A DNA stretch of 64,000 bases, from positions 79,096,449 through 79,160,448 of the forward strand of contig CM072810.1 in the NCBI GenBank assembly GCA_037013495.1. Direction: 5' to 3'. The notes beneath the pieces were generated by a model that worked only from the letters and a program-made list of their open reading frames with translations, had not been told where the DNA came from and did not search any database. Source of the DNA: Hippophae tibetana (Eukaryota; Streptophyta; Magnoliopsida; Rosales; Elaeagnaceae). Position numbers and translations under genes: made by a program. Positions 36,234 to 49,405 of the stretch are shown one piece after another (position 1 is the stretch's first letter; the number at the start of each line of letters is the position of its first letter).

Positions 36234-38269
36234 CTTCTTTTTCTCTTCGCTTATATTTTTTAAAGAATAGAGATTGATTGAATAAATTAATAAATAACCC
36301 TTGGTTGGAACCAATATCTACTTTATAGCTCTTTTGTATAAAATCGAAAGGAAGTAAAACGGAAATGTTGCAACAAAAGGTTTAAACCCTATTTAAGTGA
36401 CGAAAACGATGGAATTTGTGTACAAAAATGAGTTTCCAAAGCAAGGAAAATTAATATTGTTTGAATCTATACGATCTTCAATTTGATATATTATAATAGT
36501 CGTTTCAATACACGAGTACAAGATTATCGTAACGAATACTTGCGACACATATTTATTAATTTTTTATTGTTTTTGAAAATGTGAATACTATCCATTTTAT
36601 ATTTCTTTCTCTTATATTTTGTAAAGAATATAGATTGAATGAAAACAATTATAAATAACAATTGGTGGGCACCAATATCTTAATTACAGCTTTTTTGAAT
36701 AAAATCGAAGGTAAGTAAAACGGAAATGGTGTGACAAAAACATTAAAACCTTGCTAAGTGATGTAAATTATGCCATTTGTGTTCAAAAATGAAGTTCCAA
36801 ATCAAGGAATATTAATATTGTGTGAGTCTATACAATATGTGTTTTGATATATTGTAATTCTTGTGTCTATAACCGAGTAAACAATTATCGTAGTTAATAG
36901 TTGGAACTCATATTTATCAAACTTTTTGTTGTTTTTGAAAATTTGAGCAGTAGTCCCTTCTTTTTCTCTTCGCTTATATTTTTTAAAGAATAGAGATTGA
37001 TTGAATAAATTAATAAATAACCCTTGGTCGGAACCGATATCTACTTTATAGCTCTTTTGTATAAAATCGAAAGGAAGTAAAACGGAAATGTTGCAACAAA
37101 AGGTTTAAACCCTATTTAAGTGACGAAAACGATGGAATTTGTGTACAAAAATGAGTTTCCAAAGCTAGGAAAATTAATATTGTGTAAATCTATACTATCT
37201 TCAATTTGATATATTATAATAGTCGTTTCAATACACGAGTACAAGATTATCGTAGCGAATACTTGTGACACATATTTATTAATTTTTTTATTGTTTTTGA
37301 AAATGTGAATAGTATCCATTTTATTTTTCACTCTCTTATATATTTTAAAGAATATATATTGAATGAAAACAATTATAAATAACAATTGGTGGGCACCAAT
37401 ATCTTAATTACAGCTTTTTTGAATAAAATCGAAGGTAAGTAAAACGGAAATGGTGTGACAAAAACATTTAAACCTTGCTAAGTGATGTAAATGATGCCAT
37501 TTGTGTTCAAAAATGAAGTTCCAAATCAAGGAATATTAATATTGTGTGAGTCTATATAATTTGTGTTTTGATATATTGTAATTCTTGTGTCTATAACCGA
37601 GTAAACAATTATCATAGTTAACAGTTGGAACTCATATTTATCAAACTTTTTGTTGTTTTTGAAAATTTGAGGAGTAGTCCCTTCTTTTTCTCTTCGCTTA
37701 TATTTTTTAAAGAATAGAGATTGATTGAATAAATTAATAAATAACCCTTGGTTGGAACCAATATCTACTTTATAGCTCTTTTGTATAAAATCGAAAGGAA
37801 GTAAAACGGAAATGTTGCAACAAAAGGTTTAAACCCTATTTAAGTGACGAAAACGATGGAATTTGTGTACAAAAATGAGTTTCCAAAGCAAGGAAAATTA
37901 ATATTGTTTGAATCTATACGATCTTCAATTTGATATATTATAATAGTCGTTTCAATACACGAGTACAAGATTATCGTAGCGAATACTTGTGACACATATT
38001 TATTAATTTTTTTATTGTTTTTGAAAATGTGAATAGTATCCATTTTATTTTTCACTCTCTTATATATTTTAAAGAATATATATTGAATGAAAACAATTAT
38101 AAATAACAATTGGTGGGCACAAATATCTTAATTACAGCTTTTTTGAATAAAATCGAAGGTAAGTAAAACGGAAATGGTGTGACAAAAACATTTAAACCTT
38201 GCTAAGTGATGTAAATGATGCCATTTGTGTTCAAAAATGAAGTTCCAAATCAAGGAATATTAATATTGT
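36234..38269 (+). repeat. Four-dimer-spaced block, copy 2
   Basis: Partner of 33,340-35,375 with GTTAACAGTTGG (37.62 kb) and GGGCACAAATATC (38.12 kb) at the expected places. I saw no difference inside the block at the positions I compared, which points to recent duplication. Confidence 0.82.
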
Positions 38270-41174
38270 GTCAGTCTATATAATTTGTGTTTTGATATAT
38301 TGTAATTCTTGTGTCTATAACCGAGTAAACAATTATCATAGTTAATAGTTGGAACTCATATTTATCAAAGTTTTTGTTGTTTTTGAAAATTTGAGCAGTA
38401 GTCCCTTCTTTTTCTCTTCGCTTATATTTTTTAAAGAATAGAGATTGATTGAATAAATTAATAAATAACCCTTGGTCGGAACCGATATCTACTTTATTGC
38501 TCTTTTGAATAAAACCGAAAGGAAGTAAAATGGATATGTTGCAATAAAACGTTTAAACCCTATTTAAGTGACGTAAAAGATGGAATTTGTGTACAAAAAT
38601 GAGTTTCCAAAGCTAGGAAAATTAATATTGTGTAAATCTATACTATCTTCAATTTGATATATTATAATAGTCGTTTCAATACACGAGTACAAGATTATCG
38701 TAGCGAATACTTGCGACACATATTTATTAATTTTTTATTGTTTTTGAAAATGTGAATACTATCCATTTTATATTTCTTTCTCTTATATTTTTTAAAGAAT
38801 ATAGATTGAATGAAAACAATTATAAATAACAATTGGTGGGCACCAATATCTTAATTACAGCTTTTTTGAATAAAATCGAAGGTAAGTAAAACGGAAATGG
38901 TGTGACAAAAACATTAAAACCTTGCTAAGTGATGTAAATGATGCCATTTGTGTTCAAGAATGAGGTTCCAAATCAAGGAATATTAATATTGTGTTAGTCT
39001 ATACAATATTTTATTTGATATATTGTAATTCTTGTGTCTATAACCGAGTAAACAATTATCGTAGTTAATAGTTGGAACTCATATTTATTAAACTTTTTGT
39101 TGTTTTTGAAAATTTGAGCAGTAGTCCCTTCTTTTTCTCTTCGCTTATATTTTTTAAAGAATAGAGATTGATTGAATAAATTAATAAATAACCCTTGGTC
39201 GGAACCAATATCTACTTTATAGCTCTTTTGTATAAAATCGAAAGGAAGTAAAACGGAAATGTTGCAACAAAAGGTTTAAACCCTATTTAAGTGACGAAAA
39301 CGATGGAATTTGTGTACAAAAATGAGTTTCCAAAGCAAGGAAAATTAATATTGTGTGAATCTATACGATCTTCAATTTGATATATTATAATAGTCGTTTC
39401 AATACACGAGTACAAGATTATCGTAGTGACTACTTGCGACACATATTTATTAATTTTTTTATTGTTTTTGAAAATGTGAATAGTATCCATTTTATTTTTC
39501 ACTCTCTTATATTTTTTAAAGAATATAGATTGAATGAAACCAATAATAAATAACCCTTGGTTGGAACCAATATCTTCATTATAGCTCTTTTGAATAAAAT
39601 CCAAAGTAAGTAAAACCGAAATGGTGTGACAAAAACATTAAAACCTTGCTAAGTGATGTAAATGATGCCATTTGTGTTCAAAAATGAGGTTCCAAATCAA
39701 GGAATATTAATATTGTGTTAGTCTATACTATATGTGATTTGATATATTGTAATTCTTGTGTCAATAACCGAGTAAACAATTATCGTAGTTATTAGTTGGA
39801 ACTCATATTTATCAAATTTTTTGTTGTTTTTGAAAATTTGAGCAGTATTCCCTTCTTTTTCTCTTCTCTTATATTTTTTAAAGAATAGAGATTGATTAAA
39901 TAAATTGATAAATAACCCTTGGTCGGAACCAATATCTACTTTATAGCTCTTTTGAATAAAACCGAAAGGAAGTAAAAGGGATATGTTGCAATAAAACGTT
40001 TAAACCCTATTTAAGTGACGTAAACGATGGAATTTGTGTACAAAAATGAGTTTCCAAAGCTAGGAAAATTAATATTGTGTAAATCTATACGATCTTCAAT
40101 TTGAGATTATAATAGTCATTTCAATACACGAGTACAAGATTATCGTAGCGAATACTTGCGACACATATTTATTAATTTTTTTATTGTTTTTGAAAATGTG
40201 AATAGTATCCATTTTATATTTCTTTCTCTTATATTGTTTAAAGAATATAGATTGAATGAAAACAATTATAAATAACAATTGGTGGGCACCAATATCTTCA
40301 TTACAGCTCTTTTGAATAAAATCGAAGGTAAGTAAAACGGAAATGGTGTGACAAAAACATTTAAACCTTGCTAAGTGATGTAAATGATGCCATTTGTGTT
40401 CAAAAATGAGGTTCCAAATCAAGGAATATTAATATTGTGTTAGTCTATACTATATGTGATTTGATATATTGTAATTCTTGTGTCAATAACCGAGTAAACA
40501 ATTATCGTAGTTATTAGTTGGAACTCATATTTATCAAATTTTTTGTTGTTTTTGAAAATTTGAGCAGTAGTCCCTTCTTTTTCTCTTCTCTTATATTTTT
40601 TAAAGAATAGAGATTGATTAAATAAATTGATAAATAACCCTTGGTCGGAACCAATATCTACTTTATAGCTCTTTTGAATAAAACCGAAAGGAAGTAAAAG
40701 GGATATGTTGCAATAAAACGTTTAAACCCTATTTAAGTGACGTAAACGATGGCATTTGTGTACAAAAATGAGTTTCCAAAGCTAGGAAAATTAATATTGT
40801 GTAAATCTATACGATCTTCAATTTGAGATTATAATAGTCATTTCAATACACGAGTACAAGATTATCGTAGCGAATACTTGCGACACATATTTATTAATTT
40901 TTTTATTGTTTTTGAAAATGTGAATAGTATCCATTTTATTTTTCACTCTCTTATATTTTTTAAAGAATATAGATTGAATGAAAACAATAATAAATAACCC
41001 TTGGTTGGAACCAATATCTTCATTATAGCTCTTTTGAATAAAATCCAAAGTAAGTAAAACCGAAATGGTGTGACAAAAACATTAAAACCTTGCTAAGTGA
41101 TGTAAATGATGCCATTTGTGTTCAAAAATGAGGTTCCAAATCAAGGAATATTAATATTGTGTTATTCTATACTA
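38270..41174 (+). repeat. Mixed dimers with tandem TGTCAATAACC variants
   Basis: Four dimers. From 39.76 kb, successive dimers share TGTCAATAACCGAG (39.76, 40.48 and 41.20 kb), AAATTGATAAATAACCC (39.90, 40.62 and 41.35 kb) and AAAAGGGATATG. These are local one-dimer duplications. B copies alternate between B1 (40.22 kb) and B2 (39.50 and 40.94 kb), so the A parts are homogenised over a distance at which the B parts are not. Confidence 0.78.
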
Positions 41175-44100
41175 TATGTGATTTGATATATTGTAATTCT
41201 TGTGTCAATAACCGAGTAAACAATTATCGTAGTTATTAGTTGGAACTCATATTTATCAAATTTTTTGTTGTTTTTGAAAATTTGAGCAGTATTCCCTTCT
41301 TTTTCTCTTCTCTTATATTTTTTAAAGAATAGAGATTGATTAAATAAATTGATAAATAACCCTTGGTCGGAACCAATATCTACTTTATAGCTCTTTTGAA
41401 TAAAACCGAAAGGAAGTAAAAGGGATATGTTGCAATAAAACGTTTAAACCCTATTTAAGTGACGTAAACGATGGCATTTGTGTACAAAAATGAGTTTCCA
41501 AAGCTAGGAAAATTAATATTGTGTAAATCTATACGATCTTCAATTTGAGATTATAATAGTCATTTCAATACACGAGTACAAGATTATCGTAGCGAATACT
41601 TGCGACACATATTTATTAATTTTTTTATTGTTTTTGAAAATGTGAATAGTATCCATTTTATATTTCTTTCTCTTATATTGTTTAAAGAATATAGATTGAA
41701 TGAAAACAATTATAAATAACAATTGGTGGGCACCAATATCTTCATTATAGCTCTTTTGAATAAAATCCAAAGTAAGTAAAACCGAAATGGTGTGACAAAA
41801 ACATTAAAACCTTGCTAAGTGATGTAAATGATGCCATTTGTCTTCAAAAATGAGGTTCCAAATCAAGGAATATTAATATTGTGTTAGTCTATACAATATG
41901 TGATTTGATATATTGTAATTCTTGTGTCTATAACCGAGTAAACAATTATCGTAGTTAATAGTTGGAACTCATATTTATCAAACTTTTTGTTCTTTTTGAA
42001 AATTTGAGCAGTAGTCCCTTCTTTTTCTCTTCGCTTATATTTTTTAAAGAATAGTGATTGATTGAATAAATTAATAAATAACCCTTGGTCGGAACCAATA
42101 TCTACTTTATTGCTCTTTTGAATAAAAGCGAAAGGAAGTAAAACGGAAATGTTGCAACAAAAGGTTTAAACCCTATTTAAGTGACGAAAACGATGGAATT
42201 TGTGTACAAAAATGAGTTTCCAAAGCTAGGAAAATTAGTATTGTGTAAATCTATACGATCTTCAATTTGATATATTATAATAGTCGTTTCAATACACGAG
42301 TACAAGATTATCGTAGCGAATACTTGCGACACATATTTATTAATTTTTTATTGTTTTTGAAAATGTGAATACTATCCATTTTATATTTCTTTCTCTTATA
42401 TTTTGTAAAGAATATAGATTGAATGAAAACAATAATAAATAACAATTGGTGGGCACCAATATCTTCATTACATCTCTTTTGAATAAAATCGAAGGTAAAT
42501 AAAACGGAAATGGTGTGACAAAAACATTAAAACCTTGCTAAGTGATGTAAATGATGCCATTTGTGTTCAAAAATGAAGTTCCAAATCAAGGAATATTAAT
42601 ATTGTGTGAGTCTATACAATATGTGTTTTGATATATTGTAATTCTTGTGTCTATAACCGAGTAAACAATTATCGTAGTTAATAGTTGGAACTCATATTTA
42701 TCAAACTTTTTGTTGTTTTTGAAAATTTGAGCAGTAGTCCCTTCTTTTTCTCTTCGCTTATATTTTTTAAAGAATAGAGATTGATTGAATAAATTAATAA
42801 ATAACCCTTGGTCGGAACCGATATCTACTTTATTGCTCTTTTGAATAAAATCGAAAGGAAGTAAAACGGAAATGTTGCAACAAAAGGTTTAAACCCTATT
42901 TAAGTGACGAAAACGATAGAATTTGTGTACAAAAATGAGTTTCCAAAGCAAGGAAAATTAATATTGTGTGAATCTATACGATCTTCAATTTGATATATTA
43001 TAATAGTCGTTTCAATACACGAGTACAAGATTATCGTAGCGAATACTTGCGACACATATTTATTAATTTTGTTTTTGTTTTTGAAAATGTGAATAGTATC
43101 CATTTTATTTTTCACTCTCTTATATTTTTTAAAGAATATATATTGAATGAAAACAATAATAAATAACCCTTGCTTGGCACCAATATCTTCATTATGGCTC
43201 TTTTGAATAAAATCCAAAGTAAGTAAAACCGAAATGGTGTGACAAAAACATTAAAACCTTGCTAAGTGATGTAAATGATGCCATTTGTGTTCAAAAATGA
43301 GGTTCCAAATCAAGTAATATTAATATTGTGTTAGTCTATACAATATGTTATTTGATATATTGTAATTCTTGTGTCTATAACCGAGTAAACAATTATCGTA
43401 GTTATTAGTTGGAACTCATATTTATCAAACTTTTTGTTGTTTTTGAAAATTTGAGCAGTAGTCCCTTCTATTTCTCTTCGCTTATATTTTTTAAAGAATA
43501 GAGATTGATTGAATAAATTAATAAATAACCCTTGGTCGGAACCGATATCTACTTTATTGCTCTTTTGAATAAAACCGAAAGGAAGTAAAACGGAAATGTT
43601 GCAACAAAAGGTTTAAACCCTATTTAAGTGACGAAAACGATAGAATTTATGTACAAAAATGAGTTTCCAAAGCAAGGAAAATTAATATTGTGTGAATCTA
43701 TACGATCTTCAATTTGATATATTATAATAGTCGTTTCAATACACGAGTACAAGATTATCGTAGCGAATACTTGCGACACATATTTATTAATTTTTTTTTT
43801 GTTTTTGAAAATGTGAATAGTATCCATTTTATTTTTCACTCTCTTATATTTTTTAAAGAATATATATTGAATGAAAACAATAATAAATAACCCTTGCTTG
43901 GCACCAATATCTTCATTATAGCTCTTTTGAATAAAATCCAAACTAAGTAAAACCGAAATGGTGTGACAAAAACATTAAAACCTTGCTAAGTGATGTAAAT
44001 GATGCCATTTGTGTTCAAAAATGAGGTTGCAAATCAAGGAATATTAATATTGTGTTAGTCTATACAATATGTGATTTGATATATTGTAATTCTTGTGTCT

Positions 44101-44340
44101 ATAACCGAGTAAACAATTATCGTAGTTAATAGTTGGAACTCATATTTATCAAACTTTTTGTTGTTTTTGAAAATTTGAGCAGTAGTCCCTTCTTTTTCTC
44201 TTCGCTTATATTTTTTAAAGAATAGAGATTGATTGAATAAATTAATAAATAACCCTTGGTCGGAACCAATATCTACTTTATAGCTCTTTTGTATAAAATC
44301 GAAAGGAAGTAAAACGGAAATGTTGCAACAAAAGGTTTAA
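41175..44340 (+). repeat. Seven-dimer-spaced 3.2-kb block, copy 1
   Basis: Matches 46,240-49,405 at an offset of 5,065 bp. Shared rare variants are TTGTTCTTTTTGAAAA (about 41.99 kb), GAATAGTGATTG (42.05 kb), AAAATTAGTATTG (42.23 kb), TTACATCTCTTTTG (42.47 kb), GGTAAATAAAACGG (42.49 kb), TTATGGCTC (43.19 kb), CAAGTAATATT (43.31 kb) and GAGGTTGCAAATC (44.03 kb). Few differences exist, for example AATTTATGTAC near 43.65 kb. Confidence 0.88.
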
Positions 44341-45628
44341 ACCCTATTTAAGTGACGAAAACGATAGAATTTGTGTACAAAAATGAGTTTCCAAAGCAAG
44401 GAAAATTAATATTGTGTGAATCTATACGATCTTCAATTTGATATATTATAATAGTCGTTTCAATACACGAGTACAAGATTATCGTAGCGAATACTTGCGA
44501 CACATATTTATTAATTTTGTTTTTGTTTTTGAAAATGTGAATAGTATCCATTTTATTTTTCACTCTCTTATATTTTTTAAAGAATATATATTGAATGAAA
44601 ACAATAATAAATAACCCTTGCTTGGCACCAATATCTTCATTATGGCTCTTTTGAATAAAATCCAAAGTAAGTAAAACCGAAATGGTGTGACAAAAACATT
44701 AAAACCTTGCTAAGTGATGTAAATGATGCCATTTGTGTTCAAAAATGAGGTTCCAAATCAAGTAATATTAATATTGTGTTAGTCTATACAATATGTTATT
44801 TGATATATTGTAATTCTTGTGTCTATAACCGAGTAAACAATTATCGTAGTTATTAGTTGGAACTCATATTTATCAAACTATTTGTTGTTTTTGAAAATTT
44901 GAGCAGTAGTCCCTTCTATTTCTCTTCGCTTATATTTTTTAAAGAATAGAGATTGATTGAATAAATTAATAAATAACCCTTGGTCGGAACCGATATCTAC
45001 TTTATTGCTCTTTTGAATAAAACCGAAAGGAAATAAAACGGAAATGTTGCAACAAAAGGTTTAAACCCTATTTAAGTGACGAAAACGATAGAATTTGTGT
45101 ACAAAAATGAGTTTCCAAAGCAAGGAAAATTAATATTGTGTGAATCTATACGATCTTCAATTTGATATATTATAATAGTCGTTTCAATACACGAGTACAA
45201 GATTATCGTAGCGAATACTTGCGACACATATTTATTAATTTTTTTTTTGTTTTTGAAAATGTGAATAGTATCCATTTTATTTTTCACTCTCTTATATTTT
45301 TTAAAGAATATATATTGAATGAAAACAATAATAAATAACCCTTGCTTGGCACCAATATCTTCATTATAGCTCTTTTGAATAAAATCCAAACTAAGTAAAA
45401 CCGAAATGGTGTGACAAAAACATTAAAACCTTGCTAAGTGATGTAAATGATGCCATTTGTGTTCAAAAATGAGGTTCCAAATCAAGGAATATTAATATTG
45501 TGTTAGTCTATACAATATGTGATTTGATATATTGTAATTCTTGTGTCTATAACCGAGTAAACAATTATCGTAGTTAATAGTTGGAACTCATATTTATCAA
45601 ACTTTTTGTTGTTTTTGAAAATTTGAGC
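42850..45628 (+). repeat. Two-dimer tandem duplication nested in the larger block
   Basis: About 42,850-44,180 recurs at 44,298-45,628 (offset 1,448). TTATGGCTC (43.19 and 44.64 kb), CAAGTAATATT (43.31 and 44.76 kb) and CCAAACTAAGTAAAACC (43.94 and 45.39 kb) are shared. The copy at 45.0 kb has AGGAAATAAAACGG where the first has AGGAAGTAAAACGG. Confidence 0.82.
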
Positions 45629-46239
45629 AGTAGTCCCTTCTATTTCTCTTCGCTTATATTTTTTAAAGAATAGAGATTGATTGAATAAATTAATAAATAA
45701 CCCTTGGTCGGAACCAATATCTACTTTATTGCTCTTTTGAATAAAACCGAAAGGAAGTAAAACGGAAATGTTGCAACAAAAGGTTTAAACCCTATTTAAG
45801 TGACGAAAACGATAGAATTTGTGTACAAAAATGAGTTTCCAAAGCAAGGAAAATTAATATTGTGTGAATCTATACGATCTTCAATTTGATATATTATAAT
45901 AGTCGTTTCAATACACGAGTACAAGATTATCGTAGCGAATACTTGCGACACATATTTATTAATTTTTTTATTGTTTTTGAAAATGTGAATAGTATCCATT
46001 TTATTTTTCACTCTCTTATATTTTTTAAAGAATATAGATTGAATGAAAACAATAATAAATAACCCTTGGTTGGAACCAATATCTTCATTATAGCTCTTTT
46101 GAATAAAATCCAAAGTAAGTAAAACCGAAATGGTGTGACAAAAACATTAAAACCTTGCTAAGTGATGTAAATGATGCCATTTGTGTTCAAAAATGAGGTT
46201 CCAAATCAAGGAATATTAATATTGTGTTAGTCTATACAA

Positions 46240-49200
46240 TATGTGATTTGATATATTGTAATTCTTGTGTCAATAACCGAGTAAACAATTATCGTAGTTA
46301 TTAGTTGGAACTCATATTTATCAAATTTTTTGTTGTTTTTGAAAATTTGAGCAGTATTCCCTTCTTTTTCTCTTCTCTTATATTTTTTAAAGAATAGAGA
46401 TTGATTAAATAAATTGATAAATAACCCTTGGTCGGAACCAATATCTACTTTATAGCTCTTTTGAATAAAACCGAAAGGAAGTAAAAGGGATATGTTGCAA
46501 TAAAACGTTTAAACCCTATTTAAGTGACGTAAACGATGGCATTTGTGTACAAAAATGAGTTTCCAAAGCTAGGAAAATTAATATTGTGTAAATCTATACG
46601 ATCTTCAATTTGAGATTATAATAGTCATTTCAATACACGAGTACAAGATTATCGTAGCGAATACTTGCGACACATATTTATTAATTTTTTTATTGTTTTT
46701 GAAAATGTGAATAGTATCCATTTTATATTTCTTTCTCTTATATTGTTTAAAGAATATAGATTGAATGAAAACAATTATAAATAACAATTGGTGGGCACCA
46801 ATATCTTCATTATAGCTCTTTTGAATAAAATCCAAAGTAAGTAAAACCGAAATGGTGTGACAAAAACATTAAAACCTTGCTAAGTGATGTAAATGATGCC
46901 ATTTGTCTTCAAAAATGAGGTTCCAAATCAAGGAATATTAATATTGTGTTAGTCTATACAATATGTGATTTGATATATTGTAATTCTTGTGTCTATAACC
47001 GAGTAAACAATTATCGTAGTTAATAGTTGGAACTCATATTTATCAAACTTTTTGTTCTTTTTGAAAATTTGAGCAGTAGTCCCTTCTTTTTCTCTTCGCT
47101 TATATTTTTTAAAGAATAGTGATTGATTGAATAAATTAATAAATAACCCTTGGTCGGAACCAATATCTACTTTATTGCTCTTTTGAATAAAAGCGAAAGG
47201 AAGTAAAACGGAAATGTTGCAACAAAAGGTTTAAACCCTATTTAAGTGACGAAAACGATGGAATTTGTGTACAAAAATGAGTTTCCAAAGCTAGGAAAAT
47301 TAGTATTGTGTAAATCTATACGATCTTCAATTTGATATATTATAATAGTCGTTTCAATACACGAGTACAAGATTATCGTAGCGAATACTTGCGACACATA
47401 TTTATTAATTTTTTATTGTTTTTGAAAATGTGAATACTATCCATTTTATATTTCTTTCTCTTATATTTTGTAAAGAATATAGATTGAATGAAAACAATAA
47501 TAAATAACAATTGGTGGGCACCAATATCTTCATTACATCTCTTTTGAATAAAATCGAAGGTAAATAAAACGGAAATGGTGTGACAAAAACATTAAAACCT
47601 TGCTAAGTGATGTAAATGATGCCATTTGTGTTCAAAAATGAAGTTCCAAATCAAGGAATATTAATATTGTGTGAGTCTATACAATATGTGTTTTGATATA
47701 TTGTAATTCTTGTGTCTATAACCGAGTAAACAATTATCGTAGTTAATAGTTGGAACTCATATTTATCAAACTTTTTGTTGTTTTTGAAAATTTGAGCAGT
47801 AGTCCCTTCTTTTTCTCTTCGCTTATATTTTTTAAAGAATAGAGATTGATTGATTAAATTAATAAATAACCCTTGGTCGGAACCGATATCTACTTTATTG
47901 CTCTTTTGAATAAAATCGAAAGGAAGTAAAACGGAAATGTTGCAACAAAAGGTTTAAACCCTATTTAAGTGACGAAAACGATAGAATTTGTGTACAAAAA
48001 TGAGTTTCCAAAGCAAGGAAAATTAATATTGTGTGAATCTATACGATCTTCAATTTGATATATTATAATAGTCGTTTCAATACACGAGTACAAGATTATC
48101 GTAGCGAATACTTGCGACACATATTTATTAATTTTGTTTTTGTTTTTGAAAATGTGAATAGTATCCATTTTATTTTTCACTCTCTTATATTTTTTAAAGA
48201 ATATATATTGAATGAAAACAATAATAAATAACCCTTGCTTGGCACCAATATCTTCATTATGGCTCTTTTGAATAAAATCCAAAGTAAGTAAAACCGAAAT
48301 GGTGTGACAAAAACATTAAAACCTTGCTAAGTGATGTAAATGATGCCATTTGTGTTCAAAAATGAGGTTCCAAATCAAGTAATATTAATATTGTGTTAGT
48401 CTATACAATATGTTATTTGATATATTGTAATTCTTGTGTCTATAACCGAGTAAACAATTATCGTAGTTATTAGTTGGAACTCATATTTATCAAACTTTTT
48501 GTTGTTTTTGAAAATTTGAGCAGTAGTCCCTTCTATTTCTCTTCGCTTATATTTTTTAAAGAATAGAGATTGATTGAATAAATTAATAAATAACCCTTGG
48601 TCGGAACCGATATCTACTTTATTGCTCTTTTGAATAAAACCGAAAGGAAGTAAAACGGAAATGTTGCAACAAAAGGTTTAAACCCTATTTAAGTGACGAA
48701 AACGATAGAATTTGTGTACAAAAATGAGTTTCCAAAGCAAGGAAAATTAATATTGTGTGAATCTATACGATCTTCAATTTGATATATTATAATAGTCGTT
48801 TCAATACACGAGTACAAGATTATCGTAGCGAATACTTGCGACACATATTTATTAATTTTTTTTTTGTTTTTGAAAATGTGAATAGTATCCATTTTATTTT
48901 TTACTCTCTTATATTTTTTAAAGAATATATATTGAATGAAAACAATAATAAATAACCCTTGCTTGGCACCAATATCTTCATTATAGCTCTTTTGAATAAA
49001 ATCCAAACTAAGTGAAACCGAAATGGTGTGACAAAAACATTAAAACCTTGCTAAGTGATGTAAATGATGCCATTTGTGTTCAAAAATGAGGTTGCAAATC
49101 AAGGAATATTAATATTGTGTTAGTCTATACAATATGTGATTTGATATATTGTAATTCTTGTGTCTATAACCGAGTAAACAATTATCGTAGTTAATAGTTG

Positions 49201-49405
49201 GAACTCATATTTATCAAACTTTTTGTTGTTTTTGAAAATTTGAGCAGTAGTCCCTTCTTTTTCTCTTCGCTTATATTTTTTAAAGAATAGAGATTGATTG
49301 AATAAATTAATAAATAACCCTTGGTCGGAACCAATATCTACTTTATAGCTCTTTTGTATAAAATCGAAAGGAAGTAAAACGGAAATGTTGCAACAAAAGG
49401 TTTAA
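46240..49405 (+). repeat. Seven-dimer-spaced 3.2-kb block, copy 2
   Basis: Partner of 41,175-44,340, with TTGTTCTTTTTGAAAA (about 47.05 kb), AAAATTAGTATTG (47.30 kb), TTATGGCTC (48.26 kb) and GAGGTTGCAAATC (49.09 kb). Its own changes are TTGATTGATTAAATT (47.85 kb), TTTTTTACTCTC (about 48.90 kb) and AAGTGAAACC (about 49.01 kb). Right after the match ends, one C of the AAACCC motif is missing (about 49.41 kb). Confidence 0.88.
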
